DNA of 64,000 bases, taken from NCBI GenBank assembly GCA_964597045.1, contig CAZQWE010000009.1, positions 1-64,000 of the forward strand, read 5' to 3'. Source of the stretch: UBA9655 sp964597045. Its GTDB lineage: Bacteria; Pseudomonadota; Alphaproteobacteria; UBA9655. The position numbers and the translations under genes are program-made. Below are positions 1 to 9,279 of this stretch, one piece after another. A model generated the notes under the pieces. The model was not told the DNA's origin and made no database searches. It saw only the letters and a program-made list of their open reading frames with translations. Positions within the stretch are counted from its first letter, which is position 1, and every line of letters begins with the position of its first letter.

Positions 1-66
1 ACCATGAGCATAAGCACTCAAAATACTTGTTGCCATCAATGCTATAAATAAACTTTTCTTTTTCAT
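1..66 (-). CDS. N-terminus of a secreted protein, cut by the window edge
   Basis: Only the first 22 codons are inside the window. They read as a classical signal peptide: a Lys-rich start (MKKK), a hydrophobic core (LFIALMATSIL) and a probable Ala-Tyr-Ala cleavage site. A GGAG ribosome site lies about 8 bases before the ATG on the minus strand. The leader closely resembles that of the large secreted protein starting at 36065 (MKKQSLFKALLLATSIL), so the two may belong to one exported set. The function cannot be told from this fragment. Confidence 0.6.
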   Translation of the reverse strand, partial: MKKKSLFIALMATSILSAYAHG

Positions 67-233
67 AATCTTTCTCCATTTCAAAGTTATTCATTGGAGG
101 CAGCCTATTCAGAAATAGGTATAAGCGTTATTAGGAAAAAAGCTGTATAAGGGTGTTTCCCTTAGTCGTTTACTTTTGCACTTGGGTGACATACATTTCA
201 GAAAGCAAATATAGATTGAAACTTATCAACAGT

Positions 234-3200
234 ATGACAGAATTACAATTTCTCTCCCCCGTCGAGATTTATCGAAAGCATCTTCAAACTATACAGGGTA
301 TTAACTTTTCCAATCGAGAAATTGATGTTATAGCCTGTATTCTTCATGGTAGAAGAACCAGTAAAATATCTGAACTTCTTTCAATCTCTCCTAAAACCAT
401 CGAAGTTCACATTCGCAATATAACTGAAAAGCTTAATCGTGGTGGTTCCAGAGAGGTTATCATTGATTTCATTGAACATTCTAACAATTATCAAACAATC
501 AAAGATTATTATTTTGCTTTGCTTCTTCAATCTGAATTTGAAAAGAGACTCAAAGAACTTTCTAAAAAAATTGCTCAACAAACCTTTCAGTTAACAATCT
601 ATGTGAATTCTTCTGATGTTAAAATCCCTCGTTTTGTTCTTCTTTCGAAGCACATCAAATTGGCAGGAATTAAAGTTCCTCAAATTATAAATCATCAATC
701 ACATGAGATTTTTCTTACATGGGAGAAAGACTCAATTGAGCAGAAATATACATTTTTAGAAAGGTCAGATTATTATCTTTCATTCTTTGTGTTTCTCAAA
801 CTATTTATGCCGGATCAGGATTTAGGAAAATTTGAAGCAGAGTTTCTTGAGTTAAGAAATAACTTTTCAATTAAGGGTTCGCATCCTCCAATGCCAAGAG
901 AACATTCTGAGAGTATTAGTACGTCGAAGAACAACAACCTATCTTTTAAAAAGATCGCTTATTCCCTGTCAGTTATTTTAATTTTGGCGATAGGGGCAGC
1001 CATATATTCCATAAATAATCATACGCAAAATCAAATTATCGCACGGTCCGATCTGATTATTCCAAATGAAAATGTTCTATTAAAAAGGGCCTCCCTTCTC
1101 AAAGAGATCAAGAATAAGCTCAATAATCAAAATAACATTCGAAGTATTGCTCTGATTGGTCCTGGGGGTGCAGGAAAAACAACATTAGCTCGATTCTATG
1201 CACTTCAACAGAAAGTGTCTATTATATGGGAAATTAATGCTGAAACAATCGAAAGCTTGAGGAACTCATTTGAATTCTTCGCATCTCATCTGGCTAAATC
1301 CGATGAAGAAAATAAGGTAATGAGAGAAATCCTTGAAGTCAAAGACCCTAAAAAAAGAGCGGATAAAGTTCTCTCCTTCACTAAAGAAAAACTGAGACAT
1401 AATCCTAATTGGCTTTTGATATTTGATAACGTAGAAAAATTCTCAGATATTCAAAGCTATTTTCCATCAGATCCAAAACTTTGGGGTAAAGGACAGATTA
1501 TTCTAACGTCACGAGATCAGCATCTTGCTCATAATAACCAGATTAGAACCTCACTCCTCATCCAAGAGTTAAATCCTCAAGAGAAACAAGAACTCTTTGC
1601 AAAGATAATAGGAACTGATCTAATAAATACAGATAAGGAAGATCAGAGCTTTGTTTCAAACCTTCCGCCATTCCCGCTCGATATAGCCATCGCTGCTAAT
1701 TATCTCAAATCAACCCATATTTCTCTTAAAGATTATCTAAAAAATCTCAATTCAAACAACTCAAACTTTCTAGAAACACAAGAGAATATATTAAAAGAGG
1801 CAACTCCTTATACAAAATCAAGATATGAAATTATTTCAACTTCTATCAAGGTTTTACTTAATGAACATAAAGACTTTGGCGATTTGCTTCTTCTTATTAG
1901 CCTTTTAGATTCTCAAAATATTCCTCGTGATTTACTAGAATCACTAAAAGATAAACCCATCGTTGATAATTTCATTCATCACCTCAAAAAATATTCTTTA
2001 CTGACTAATGAATCCAACCCACCTAAGCTAGGTTCCAGTTTTTCCTTGCATAGAAGTACACAGGAAATCAGTCTGAATTATTTGGCTATGCATCTCCCCG
2101 AAATAGTAAAAACCCAAGCTTTTGAAAGGATAACTTTAGCCTTCGAAAACCATTTTGAAAGGGTCATTGATGAAGAAAATTTTAGAGTGATGAATCAACT
2201 TCTCCCCCATATAAATTCCTACATTATTAATAAAGATCATATACCTTCAACATTATTAGGAGCTTTAGAGAGTGAGCTCGGATGCATATATTATTATCAA
2301 TGTATGTATGATGTCTCTCTACAGAAACTAAATAGCAGTCTAACTCATTTCAGGACAAAGAATAAAAGAGATCTTAGTAGAGTTGCTAGGGCTTTTTCCC
2401 ACCTCGCAAAAGTATTTCGGGAAACAGGCCAATATAATTTAGCTAAAGATACATTTTACAAAAGTTTATTATTATATGAAAACAATCAAAACGATGTTAC
2501 TTTAGAATATGCTAGAACTCTTGGATATCTTGGCTATACCTATAGAGATTTGGCTAATTTTGAGAAAGCTCAGCATTTTCTGAAAACAGGTCTCAATATA
2601 TATAATCAAAAAAATGGATCAATAACTTGGCAAGCATGGTTTGCTGCCCACCTAGGATGTGTTGAACAAGAGTTAGGAAATTACAGTTCAGCAAAAGAGT
2701 TACTAGCTCAAAGCCTTAAACTATATGAAGGTTCAGAAAACCACAAAAGGATTTCATGGGTTATTAGTAAGTTAGGACAAATTGAATATGACATCGGAAA
2801 TTATATGGAAGCAAAGGCATTGTTAGAAAAAGCTCTTTTGAATCATCAGAAACTATTTTCCGAAAATCATAGCTTTTATGCTTGGGCGAAGATGTTATTA
2901 GGAATAATTACATATAAACTCAACGATCAAAAGGAAGCAAAGAATAATCTCTATGAAAGCCTTAGAGTCTTTGAGAGACTTTTTGGAGATAATAATATAC
3001 GAACACTAGGTGTATACGTATATTTAGGAAATGTTTATTTAAACGAAGGAAATATAAACTTGGGTATTCAATATATTAACAAAACCATAGAAGCATATGA
3101 ACAACACTTTGGAAAAGATCATTTTGAAACAGCCAAGGTTTTAAGATCTCGTGGTAGGGCTTATATACATGCTCAAAAGTTCAACCTTGCTGAAGAGAGT

Positions 3201-3461
3201 CTGAATCGTGCTTTAGCGGTTTTAAAAGAATTAAACCATCCTGAGGCTTATGAAGTTCAAGAATTATTAGCAGACTTAAATCAAAGAAAGGGTGAAAAAT
3301 TAGCTAATGATGGTGCACAAGAGCAGGCAAATGCGCTTTACAAAATTTCAAAAGAGCATTTAATTGAGGCACAACACATTCTCAATACTTCCTTTCCAAA
3401 AGACTCTTCACATGTTGGTAGAATAAAAAATAAAATTGAGAAATTACGGGCAGTTTATTAA
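234..3461 (+). CDS. Membrane-anchored LuxR-HTH / NB-ARC-like STAND NTPase / TPR protein
   Basis: Numbering here is from a GTG at 153; the ATG at 234 is residue 28 and is preferred because the extra 27 residues look non-conserved, but neither start has a good ribosome site. Residues 51-110 form a LuxR/GerE helix-turn-helix (SPKTIEVHIRNI). Residues about 268-286 are a single membrane segment. A P-loop GPGGAGKTT follows at 336-344, a Walker B-like LLIFDN at 421-426, a TSRD motif near 453 and a PLDIAIAA stretch like the GLPLA motif of NB-ARC proteins. From about 700 to 1090 the protein is built of TPR units. By family knowledge STAND proteins are ATP-driven signal switches with TPRs as sensor. 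The topology (DNA-binding domain and NTPase on opposite sides of one membrane helix) is odd, unless the hydrophobic segment is buried. Ligand and target genes are unknown. Confidence 0.85.
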   Translation: MTELQFLSPVEIYRKHLQTIQGINFSNREIDVIACILHGRRTSKISELLSISPKTIEVHIRNITEKLNRGGSREVIIDFIEHSNNYQTIKDYYFALLLQSEFEKRLKELSKKIAQQTFQLTIYVNSSDVKIPRFVLLSKHIKLAGIKVPQIINHQSHEIFLTWEKDSIEQKYTFLERSDYYLSFFVFLKLFMPDQDLGKFEAEFLELRNNFSIKGSHPPMPREHSESISTSKNNNLSFKKIAYSLSVILILAIGAAIYSINNHTQNQIIARSDLIIPNENVLLKRASLLKEIKNKLNNQNNIRSIALIGPGGAGKTTLARFYALQQKVSIIWEINAETIESLRNSFEFFASHLAKSDEENKVMREILEVKDPKKRADKVLSFTKEKLRHNPNWLLIFDNVEKFSDIQSYFPSDPKLWGKGQIILTSRDQHLAHNNQIRTSLLIQELNPQEKQELFAKIIGTDLINTDKEDQSFVSNLPPFPLDIAIAANYLKSTHISLKDYLKNLNSNNSNFLETQENILKEATPYTKSRYEIISTSIKVLLNEHKDFGDLLLLISLLDSQNIPRDLLESLKDKPIVDNFIHHLKKYSLLTNESNPPKLGSSFSLHRSTQEISLNYLAMHLPEIVKTQAFERITLAFENHFERVIDEENFRVMNQLLPHINSYIINKDHIPSTLLGALESELGCIYYYQCMYDVSLQKLNSSLTHFRTKNKRDLSRVARAFSHLAKVFRETGQYNLAKDTFYKSLLLYENNQNDVTLEYARTLGYLGYTYRDLANFEKAQHFLKTGLNIYNQKNGSITWQAWFAAHLGCVEQELGNYSSAKELLAQSLKLYEGSENHKRISWVISKLGQIEYDIGNYMEAKALLEKALLNHQKLFSENHSFYAWAKMLLGIITYKLNDQKEAKNNLYESLRVFERLFGDNNIRTLGVYVYLGNVYLNEGNINLGIQYINKTIEAYEQHFGKDHFETAKVLRSRGRAYIHAQKFNLAEESLNRALAVLKELNHPEAYEVQELLADLNQRKGEKLANDGAQEQANALYKISKEHLIEAQHILNTSFPKDSSHVGRIKNKIEKLRAVY

Positions 3462-3593
3462 ACGGTCCATTACTCGCTGTGGAGAGTAGGCACTGCTTTA
3501 GATGCCGCACTTTTCTTTCTACGTTTTGCTCTATTTTCAGTATAATGCACTTTCATATATTTCATCATCCATAACAGAAAAGAAAATACTGAA

Positions 3594-4844
3594 TCACATC
3601 TCCCCTTTAGGGTTAATACTGTCAGCCCTAATGTTTTCTGAGCGGGCTAAACGCATAAAGAATAAAGCGCCCAGTGATAGGGTAGAAGTCAGCACAAAGG
3701 TAGTTGCATAACCATAAATGTCAGCGGCTCGTCCAAGTGCAGGCTGTGTGATAACGCCCCCACTTGAGGACATTAAGTTATTAAAAGAGAGTACCGTTGC
3801 ACGTTGATGTGAAGGGATGAGCGAGTTTATTAAAGAAAGATACACAGGGTAGCTAATCGCAAAGGAAATGGCCCATACGGCTCCAAATAGAAGGGCAAGA
3901 ATGAAGTTCGCGAATAGACCCAGGAAGCAAATCATAAGACCACAAAGGACTAGAGCCGTAAGTAATATCGATGTGCGACGATGATAGAGCTTCAGAACAT
4001 AAGGAGCTAAAAATCCTCCTAGGATTTGAGTCCCTGCGATACCTGCGGCAGCCAGCCCAGCAACAGAGTAAGCATCAGAGTTACCGTAGAGTTCAAGCAG
4101 ATAGGGCTGGAGAGCGTAAAAGGCATAAATGTAGGCTCCTCCAGTAAAAGGAGTGCTGAGCATGAGCCAGCGTATGACGCGATTTTTAAAACTATACTGA
4201 ACTGAATCTTTGAATAATTTTTGTGACGCTTTGAGGATGTTTTTAGGTTCTGAGGGTGAAAATCCCAAATCATTCATATAAATGTATGCTATACCAAACG
4301 TCATGATGAGCAGAAGAGAACGGAGTAAATAGGGAATCCCTAGGTTTGTGTATTGCGCCACCACACCGCCGAGTACAGACCCAAGAAGCATTGCAGCACC
4401 CGTTGAGATTTGCCCTTTCGCAAAAACGTTTTCCATTTTTCCTCTGTATTTGGCGTAAGTGAGAGCATCAACAAGCCAAGCATCGGTGGCCCCTGAAAAG
4501 AAAGTAAAACCAAGACCGAGGAGGATTGAAACAAAACCCCAGAGCCAAAAAGGAACCGTCAGTGTCCAAAAAAGAACATAGAGGAGCGTTGACAACATCA
4601 GCGTTAAAGTGCCCAGCATATAGGACGTGCGCCTTCCCCAAGAATCAGCAATGATACCCGTTGGGATTTCAAAGATGACTTGACCCGCTGTAAAAAAAGC
4701 ATTCGCTGCAAAAGCTTCCAAGTTATTCAAACCCGCATCAAGGAGAAACAAAGTATTGATCCCCCAGATCAGAGACGCGGACAGCGTCGACATAAACGTT
4801 AAAATGACATAGGTTCTTTGGATTTCTTTTGTTGGATCGTTCAC
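3594..4844 (-). CDS. Major facilitator superfamily transporter
   Basis: A 416-residue protein with about twelve hydrophobic segments, the usual size for an MFS carrier. The MFS motif A is visible between segments 2 and 3 at residues 63-78 (GIIADSWGRRTSYMLG). MFS proteins are inner-membrane secondary carriers; the substrate cannot be told from sequence, and a drug or sugar exporter is equally possible. The start is a GTG with an AAGGCGG stretch upstream. It stands alone, head-to-head with the WG-repeat gene and tail-to-tail with the STAND gene. Confidence 0.85.
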   Translation of the reverse strand: MNDPTKEIQRTYVILTFMSTLSASLIWGINTLFLLDAGLNNLEAFAANAFFTAGQVIFEIPTGIIADSWGRRTSYMLGTLTLMLSTLLYVLFWTLTVPFWLWGFVSILLGLGFTFFSGATDAWLVDALTYAKYRGKMENVFAKGQISTGAAMLLGSVLGGVVAQYTNLGIPYLLRSLLLIMTFGIAYIYMNDLGFSPSEPKNILKASQKLFKDSVQYSFKNRVIRWLMLSTPFTGGAYIYAFYALQPYLLELYGNSDAYSVAGLAAAGIAGTQILGGFLAPYVLKLYHRRTSILLTALVLCGLMICFLGLFANFILALLFGAVWAISFAISYPVYLSLINSLIPSHQRATVLSFNNLMSSSGGVITQPALGRAADIYGYATTFVLTSTLSLGALFFMRLARSENIRADSINPKGEM

Positions 4845-4906
4845 GTGCCGCCTTTTTTATGAAAGAGTATAATGAATATCGAATAAAGACAACATGGGCG
4901 CAGCTT

Positions 4907-4976
4907 CGTCATTGCTGTAAAGGTTACTTAATTCGTTGATAGAATGCCGTGTCGCCTACAGCTCCTCGCAATGACA
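4907..4976. repeat. REP-like palindromic element, GTCATTGC ... GCAATGAC type
   Basis: The ends are inverted copies (gtcattgc at the left, gcaatgac at the right) and the right half contains gctcctcgcaatgac, which matches the inverted form of the elements near 18811 and 63332. It lies between two divergent genes. Its translation (SPTAPRND) produces a false N-terminal extension of the next gene. Confidence 0.6.
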
Positions 4977-5044
4977 GACACAAGTTGATTCTTCCCCTGT
5001 TTCCCTATATGGTTAGAAAAATAATAAATTCACGAGGTTTGATA

Positions 5045-5662
5045 ATGTCTAAGTTCACATCTGTTCTTTTGGGCATCACATTTTTAGGAATTTGTTCAGC
5101 TCAAGCGAAACTCGTTCCCTATGAGGATCCTGCAACGAAACTCTTTGGCTTAAAAGATGATAAAGGGAAAGTCATTGTTGAACCTCAATTTACGATGGTT
5201 GGAAAATCTGCAGAAGGTGAAACACTCATTCCTGTGATCAAGAATGGAACATTCTTGCGCCTAGACCAAAATGGACAGGTAAAGTTTGAGGCCGTCTTCT
5301 TTGACAATTTGTGGGATTATTACGAGGAAGGACTTTCCCGTTTCTTAAAAGATCATGTTAAGGTTGGCTTTCACGACTCTCAAGGAAATGTAGTCATTAA
5401 GCCAGAGTATGATTTTGCAACACCTTTTAAGGAGGGTTTCTCTAAGGTTTGTAATGGGTGTTATGCTTATTATCCAAAAAGTCCGAAATTTCAACCTCTG
5501 AGCTCAAGCGGTCTTTTAGGTGTTACGATACAAGAGGAATTTATGGATATTGCTGGTGGTAAGTGGGGCGTCATTAATAAAAGAGGTGAAATCGTTGTGC
5601 CTTTAAAATATGACACGCTTCAAGCAGCCGAAGCTCAATTGCCGAAGAAGCAGGGGAAATAA
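5045..5662 (+). CDS. Secreted WG-repeat protein
   Basis: A 205-residue protein with a signal peptide (MSKFTSVLLGITFLGICSAQA). The mature part holds at least three WG-type repeats: LFGLKDDKGKVIVEPQF, KVGFHDSQGNVVIKPEYD and KWGVINKRGEIVVPLKYD, each with the aromatic-Gly pair and the VI.P.YD turn of the family. WG repeats are beta-rich modules common in secreted proteins, with no single known function. The ATG at 5045 is chosen because GAGG stands about 7 bases before it and because the upstream in-frame extension is merely a translated palindromic element. The gene abuts the convergent tssG stop. Confidence 0.8.
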   Translation: MSKFTSVLLGITFLGICSAQAKLVPYEDPATKLFGLKDDKGKVIVEPQFTMVGKSAEGETLIPVIKNGTFLRLDQNGQVKFEAVFFDNLWDYYEEGLSRFLKDHVKVGFHDSQGNVVIKPEYDFATPFKEGFSKVCNGCYAYYPKSPKFQPLSSSGLLGVTIQEEFMDIAGGKWGVINKRGEIVVPLKYDTLQAAEAQLPKKQGK

Positions 5663-6658
5663 CTAACTCAGTTTCACAGCATCTCCCTTGGCTAAATTCT
5701 CGCCAAGCCAAGCTCTCCAGCCTAAATAACTCTTTCTCCCGAGATGTGTAGGGGGAGGATTGTGTACAGTAATATTCATTCTGTAAGAGATTGTAGGGCC
5801 TACATAAAGCTTAACAAGCTCTTGGAATTTTTGATAACCAGGGCCAATGGGTAGAAAAACTTCAAGTGTTTTTGGAGAAAGAGGACCTATGAGAAGTTTC
5901 ATAAAACTTTCTTGGCTCCAAACGCGTGTGCCGAGAACAGCGCCTTGGCCTAAAATTTGCCACTGTCCTGACTCTCCAATACGTGTCATTTGATTTGTAG
6001 AAAGTTCAGTCCAACCTCCAATACACTTGTATACTTTAACAGGGATATGGAAATAACTTCTCAAAATACTTTCTAACCCATCTGCTGACCGAGGGTTCAT
6101 CCAATAGAGTCCTGCATAATCCAGTAAACTCCTGTCTTTCACATGAAGACGGTTTTGAAGCGCATTCTGACCCAGTCCTAAAAAGGATTTAAGCCCAACA
6201 GCGATTTCTGTTTTTTCAGGTGTTTGCGTATTGAGACTTATTAAATACTGTTTGCGAATACGGTGAAGAATTGAAACAAGGCGATGGTTAAAAATATCAA
6301 GGAAATCTTTAAGACTTGTATCCCCACTTCGCACGCGTTGAATGATCATTTCTGTATAGGGAAAAGGGAGGGGGCCTTGGATTCCAGCAAGCCCCATGAA
6401 ATTTACATTGAGTATAGGAGGTGTATCTTTTAAATTTTTGTTCTCTAAGGAATAAATATCACTTGAAAGAGATTCCAGGTAAACCCTTGATTTGATGCTC
6501 ACAACTTCGTCACGTGGTTCGACGGTTTCTCCAAAAGGAATCGCCTCTGAATTTAGGTACTCAAGCAATTTAATCGCTTGATGAAACTCAAACCGGTAAG
6601 GTTCTGAGGTGAGGATATCCTCTACAGTAGGGATTGACTTCCGATTTGTGCGGGCCAT
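5663..6658 (-). CDS. tssG: Type VI secretion baseplate subunit TssG (ImpH/VasB family)
   Basis: A 331-residue protein matching the TssG family: an N-terminal FHQAIKLLE segment, then VNFMGLAGIQGPLPFPYTE and FLDIFNHRLVSILHRIRKQY, the family hallmark. TssG binds TssF in the wedge of the type VI secretion baseplate. The ATG at 6658 is preferred because GGAAG lies just upstream; an in-frame TTG at 6667 would add three residues. It overlaps the 3' end of tssF by 37 nt, so translation is probably coupled. No other tss gene is present in the window, so the rest of the apparatus must be elsewhere or missing. Confidence 0.9.
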   Translation of the reverse strand: MARTNRKSIPTVEDILTSEPYRFEFHQAIKLLEYLNSEAIPFGETVEPRDEVVSIKSRVYLESLSSDIYSLENKNLKDTPPILNVNFMGLAGIQGPLPFPYTEMIIQRVRSGDTSLKDFLDIFNHRLVSILHRIRKQYLISLNTQTPEKTEIAVGLKSFLGLGQNALQNRLHVKDRSLLDYAGLYWMNPRSADGLESILRSYFHIPVKVYKCIGGWTELSTNQMTRIGESGQWQILGQGAVLGTRVWSQESFMKLLIGPLSPKTLEVFLPIGPGYQKFQELVKLYVGPTISYRMNITVHNPPPTHLGRKSYLGWRAWLGENLAKGDAVKLS

Positions 6659-8448
6659 TTCTTCCAAACTCCATCACTTTGCGTGCTCATGAGTGTGAGC
6701 TCCGAAAAGGCGTTAATTGATGCATATAGGGTAAAAAACTCATTTAAGACTGAGGCGAGCATATACCCACCTTGCCCACCAAAAGGGGCTTCATCTAGGG
6801 TGAGGGTAATACTCAAACCTTGAACAAAACCTCGCCAGGAATCTCTCCCAAACCTTCGGACAACTGTTTCGTATGAAATGTCCTTGAGGGCATTAATCTC
6901 AGGGTGGGACTTATTCTTATTAAGTCCTGCATACAGTTGAAGCATCTCTTTAAGGGCAAGGACAGCTTTTTTGTCCCCACTCAAGCTCAAGTGGTTAAGA
7001 GAGAGCTGAGAGATAATGCGCCACTGGGATTCTCCATCGAGAGAGGGTGGAATTTGGGGTGAAGGTCGATCTAAACAGGTAATGGTTGTTGAAGGAATGA
7101 CTCCATCAACTTGGAGGGATCCACCCGCCGGTATATAAGACGCAAGATCCCGGTTGGTACATAAGGTATAGGCATAAACCGTTTGATTGCTTGGGTTTTG
7201 AGGTGTAAAGTTATAGTCTACAAACGAAAGAAATACCTCAGTTCCTGTGATGTCAGGAATCTCAGATGGGTTTCTGGTTGCATGCCAAAACAGTCCATTG
7301 TCTTTTGATTCGACATCATAATCGTAAGAGAAATAAGGCGCGAACACTTCTGTTTCAGCCCCACCCGTTGTAGCTGCAACGACCTTTAAAATGCTGTGAA
7401 TTTCAGTTGAGTCTTCATTCCGTTGATCACCTACAAGACGGTAAGAGACGGATTGATAATTCAAATCAATGGGTTCAGAAATTTTGGGGAATAGGTTTAC
7501 AATGGGTGTACAGCCTAAAACAAAGTTATTTTCATTCACGCGTAACTTATCGGCACGACTGCGGTCAGCAAGTGGAACATATATATCTATAAATTCTTGT
7601 GCTCCTTTGGTGGAAATGTTCTGAATATCGATAAAGAGAAATTTCTCAGGAAAAACAAAGTATTCGTGAAGAAGCCTGTAAGCATCTAAAGCCTTATGAG
7701 GGTAGGGGATCAGGGCTTCATTCTTGCTGAATCCAACGGGCTTGATAGAGCCACTAGGGAGTTTTACAGGTTCCTCTGCCTTATCCGCTTTAATATACAC
7801 AGGCGTTGGATCAGTCGGGGAATAGCCAAAAATGCTGTCATAAAGGCAGTGGCTCGTCAGCGAATCCCCTGCGAGATAGAACCTGAGAAATGAGGGATTG
7901 AGTTCATTCATAACACCGTCATATCGTGAGACACGTATTTTCAGGATCCACTGTGATTTAAGAGTTGAGGGTATAATTGGGCTTTCATCCACACTCATGA
8001 CTTGAGCTTCGCTCACCTCAAAGGGCCAGAGTTCAACAGGATAAGCGGTTTGAAAGCGGCAGATTTTGTCCTCTTGTGCTTCTGTGAAAAGAGCCGTTCC
8101 GCGTGGAACGACAGTTCCTGATGTGGTCGCTCCTAAAAAGGGGGAGAGCCGAAAAGAGGCAATGGCTGATGCTGGAAAGGGAGTTATATACTGAGGATAC
8201 AAAACACCCAGAAGAGTATTCGTAAATTGGATATACCTGTTATCCAGTTCTTTCTGTAAGCGACCTGTCAAGAAAGCAAACGATTCAAGTAAGCGTTGGA
8301 CATGGGGGTCAGAAGAGCCTGAAGGCGAAAGGTTCAAGTTTTGAGCAATTTTAGGATATTGTTTGACAAAGCCGGCACCCGCTCTGCGCAAGTACATCAT
8401 TTCTTGCTGGTAATAATCCAACATTTGCTCAAAATGTTCCCGGCTCAT
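6622..8448 (-). CDS. tssF: Type VI secretion baseplate subunit TssF (ImpG/VasA family)
   Basis: A 608-residue protein, the normal length for TssF. The N-terminus shows the family pattern: LDYYQQEMMYLRRAGAGF, YPKIAQNL, DPHVQRLLESFAFLTGRL and LLGVLYPQYITPFPAS. TssF forms the baseplate wedge together with TssG, TssE and TssK and is needed for sheath assembly. The ATG follows an AGGGGA ribosome site. It is the first gene of a two-gene tssF-tssG unit and is divergent from the MntA/HepT pair. No frameshift or missing block is seen, which suggests that the gene is still under selection. Confidence 0.92.
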   Translation of the reverse strand: MSREHFEQMLDYYQQEMMYLRRAGAGFVKQYPKIAQNLNLSPSGSSDPHVQRLLESFAFLTGRLQKELDNRYIQFTNTLLGVLYPQYITPFPASAIASFRLSPFLGATTSGTVVPRGTALFTEAQEDKICRFQTAYPVELWPFEVSEAQVMSVDESPIIPSTLKSQWILKIRVSRYDGVMNELNPSFLRFYLAGDSLTSHCLYDSIFGYSPTDPTPVYIKADKAEEPVKLPSGSIKPVGFSKNEALIPYPHKALDAYRLLHEYFVFPEKFLFIDIQNISTKGAQEFIDIYVPLADRSRADKLRVNENNFVLGCTPIVNLFPKISEPIDLNYQSVSYRLVGDQRNEDSTEIHSILKVVAATTGGAETEVFAPYFSYDYDVESKDNGLFWHATRNPSEIPDITGTEVFLSFVDYNFTPQNPSNQTVYAYTLCTNRDLASYIPAGGSLQVDGVIPSTTITCLDRPSPQIPPSLDGESQWRIISQLSLNHLSLSGDKKAVLALKEMLQLYAGLNKNKSHPEINALKDISYETVVRRFGRDSWRGFVQGLSITLTLDEAPFGGQGGYMLASVLNEFFTLYASINAFSELTLMSTQSDGVWKKWPAQIGSQSLL

Positions 8449-8591
8449 GTCGTCCCCTGTTATCGAACTTATTTATACAGTGTACTTGAAAATGAAGAGA
8501 GATTCTATAGGTTAGGTGAAATTTCTTTTATGTATAAACTTTTCTGTGTTAAAATTATTTAGTTTAGTGATGAATTCAAAATGAGCCGAAG

Positions 8592-8882
8592 ATGAAACAG
8601 AATATGATTCTAAAATCGTTAAAGCATGATCAAGTTGCGCTTAAAGCATATGGTGTTCAATCTCTATCAATATTTGGCTCATACGCACGAGATCAGGCTC
8701 ATAAGGCAAGCGATATTGATATACTTGTTTCCTTTAATAAGCCCATTAGTCTTTTTGGTTTTTTGAAACTAAAAGACCATTTGGAAGGAGTATTAGGACA
8801 TCGGGTGGATTTGGTAACTGAACAAGCTTTACATCCACGTCTTCGTGACACTATTCTTAAAGAAAAAGTCAATGTCCTCTAG
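8592..8882 (+). CDS. mntA: MntA-type minimal nucleotidyltransferase (antitoxin)
   Basis: A 96-residue MNT-family nucleotidyltransferase. The active-site pattern is intact: GSYARDQAHKASDIDILV at residues 29-46 gives the GS...DxD signature, with a third acidic residue in GHRVDLVT. In MntA/HepT systems this enzyme adds AMP units to a tyrosine of the HEPN toxin and so neutralises it. The stop overlaps the start of the partner gene by 11 nt, the standard arrangement. The ribosome site is weak; an in-frame ATG at 8604 is an alternative start. Confidence 0.88.
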   Translation: MKQNMILKSLKHDQVALKAYGVQSLSIFGSYARDQAHKASDIDILVSFNKPISLFGFLKLKDHLEGVLGHRVDLVTEQALHPRLRDTILKEKVNVL

Positions 8883-9216
8883 AGATTGGTTATTTCGTGT
8901 CGATGATATACTAGAAGCTATTGAACGAATTCACTATTATACATCAGATCTAGATTTGAAAAAATTTCAAGAAGATCAACGTACTATAGATGCTGTTGTA
9001 AGAAACTTAGAATTCATTGGAGAAGCTGCACGCCATATTCCTAATTCAATATGTACGAGTCGTCCTGAAATTCCATGGAAAAATATGAGAGATATGAGAA
9101 ATCTTCTTATTCATGAGTATTTTGGAATTCATACTGGAATTATTTGGGAAACAATCAACCAAGATTTACCCTATTTAAGCAAAATGTTAAATGAACTCAA
9201 GGTAGAATATTGTTAA
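8872..9216 (+). CDS. hepT: HepT-type HEPN ribonuclease toxin (DUF86)
   Basis: A 114-residue all-helical HEPN protein. The RX4HXY motif is present as RNLLIHEY (Arg76, His81, Tyr83 from this start): Arg and His form the RNase site and Tyr is the residue that MntA modifies. By family knowledge, dimers cleave RNA when not AMPylated. The ATG at 8872 is inside the mntA stop region (11-nt overlap); a GTG at 8845 could extend it but would enlarge the overlap. The pair is complete and probably functional. Confidence 0.88.
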   Translation: MSSRDWLFRVDDILEAIERIHYYTSDLDLKKFQEDQRTIDAVVRNLEFIGEAARHIPNSICTSRPEIPWKNMRDMRNLLIHEYFGIHTGIIWETINQDLPYLSKMLNELKVEYC

Positions 9217-9279
9217 TCCAAGATCTTGTTTTCTTTCAAGAATGAACCTAAAGTATTTATCAAAAATAGGGGAGCCTTC

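Noticed and set aside
3502..3711. 69-residue ORF after the STAND gene
   Set aside because: Most of it is antisense to the MFS gene; no ribosome site and no recognisable protein.
4949..5044. N-terminal extension of the WG-repeat protein
   Set aside because: It is encoded by the palindromic element; the internal ATG has a ribosome site and starts a clean signal peptide.
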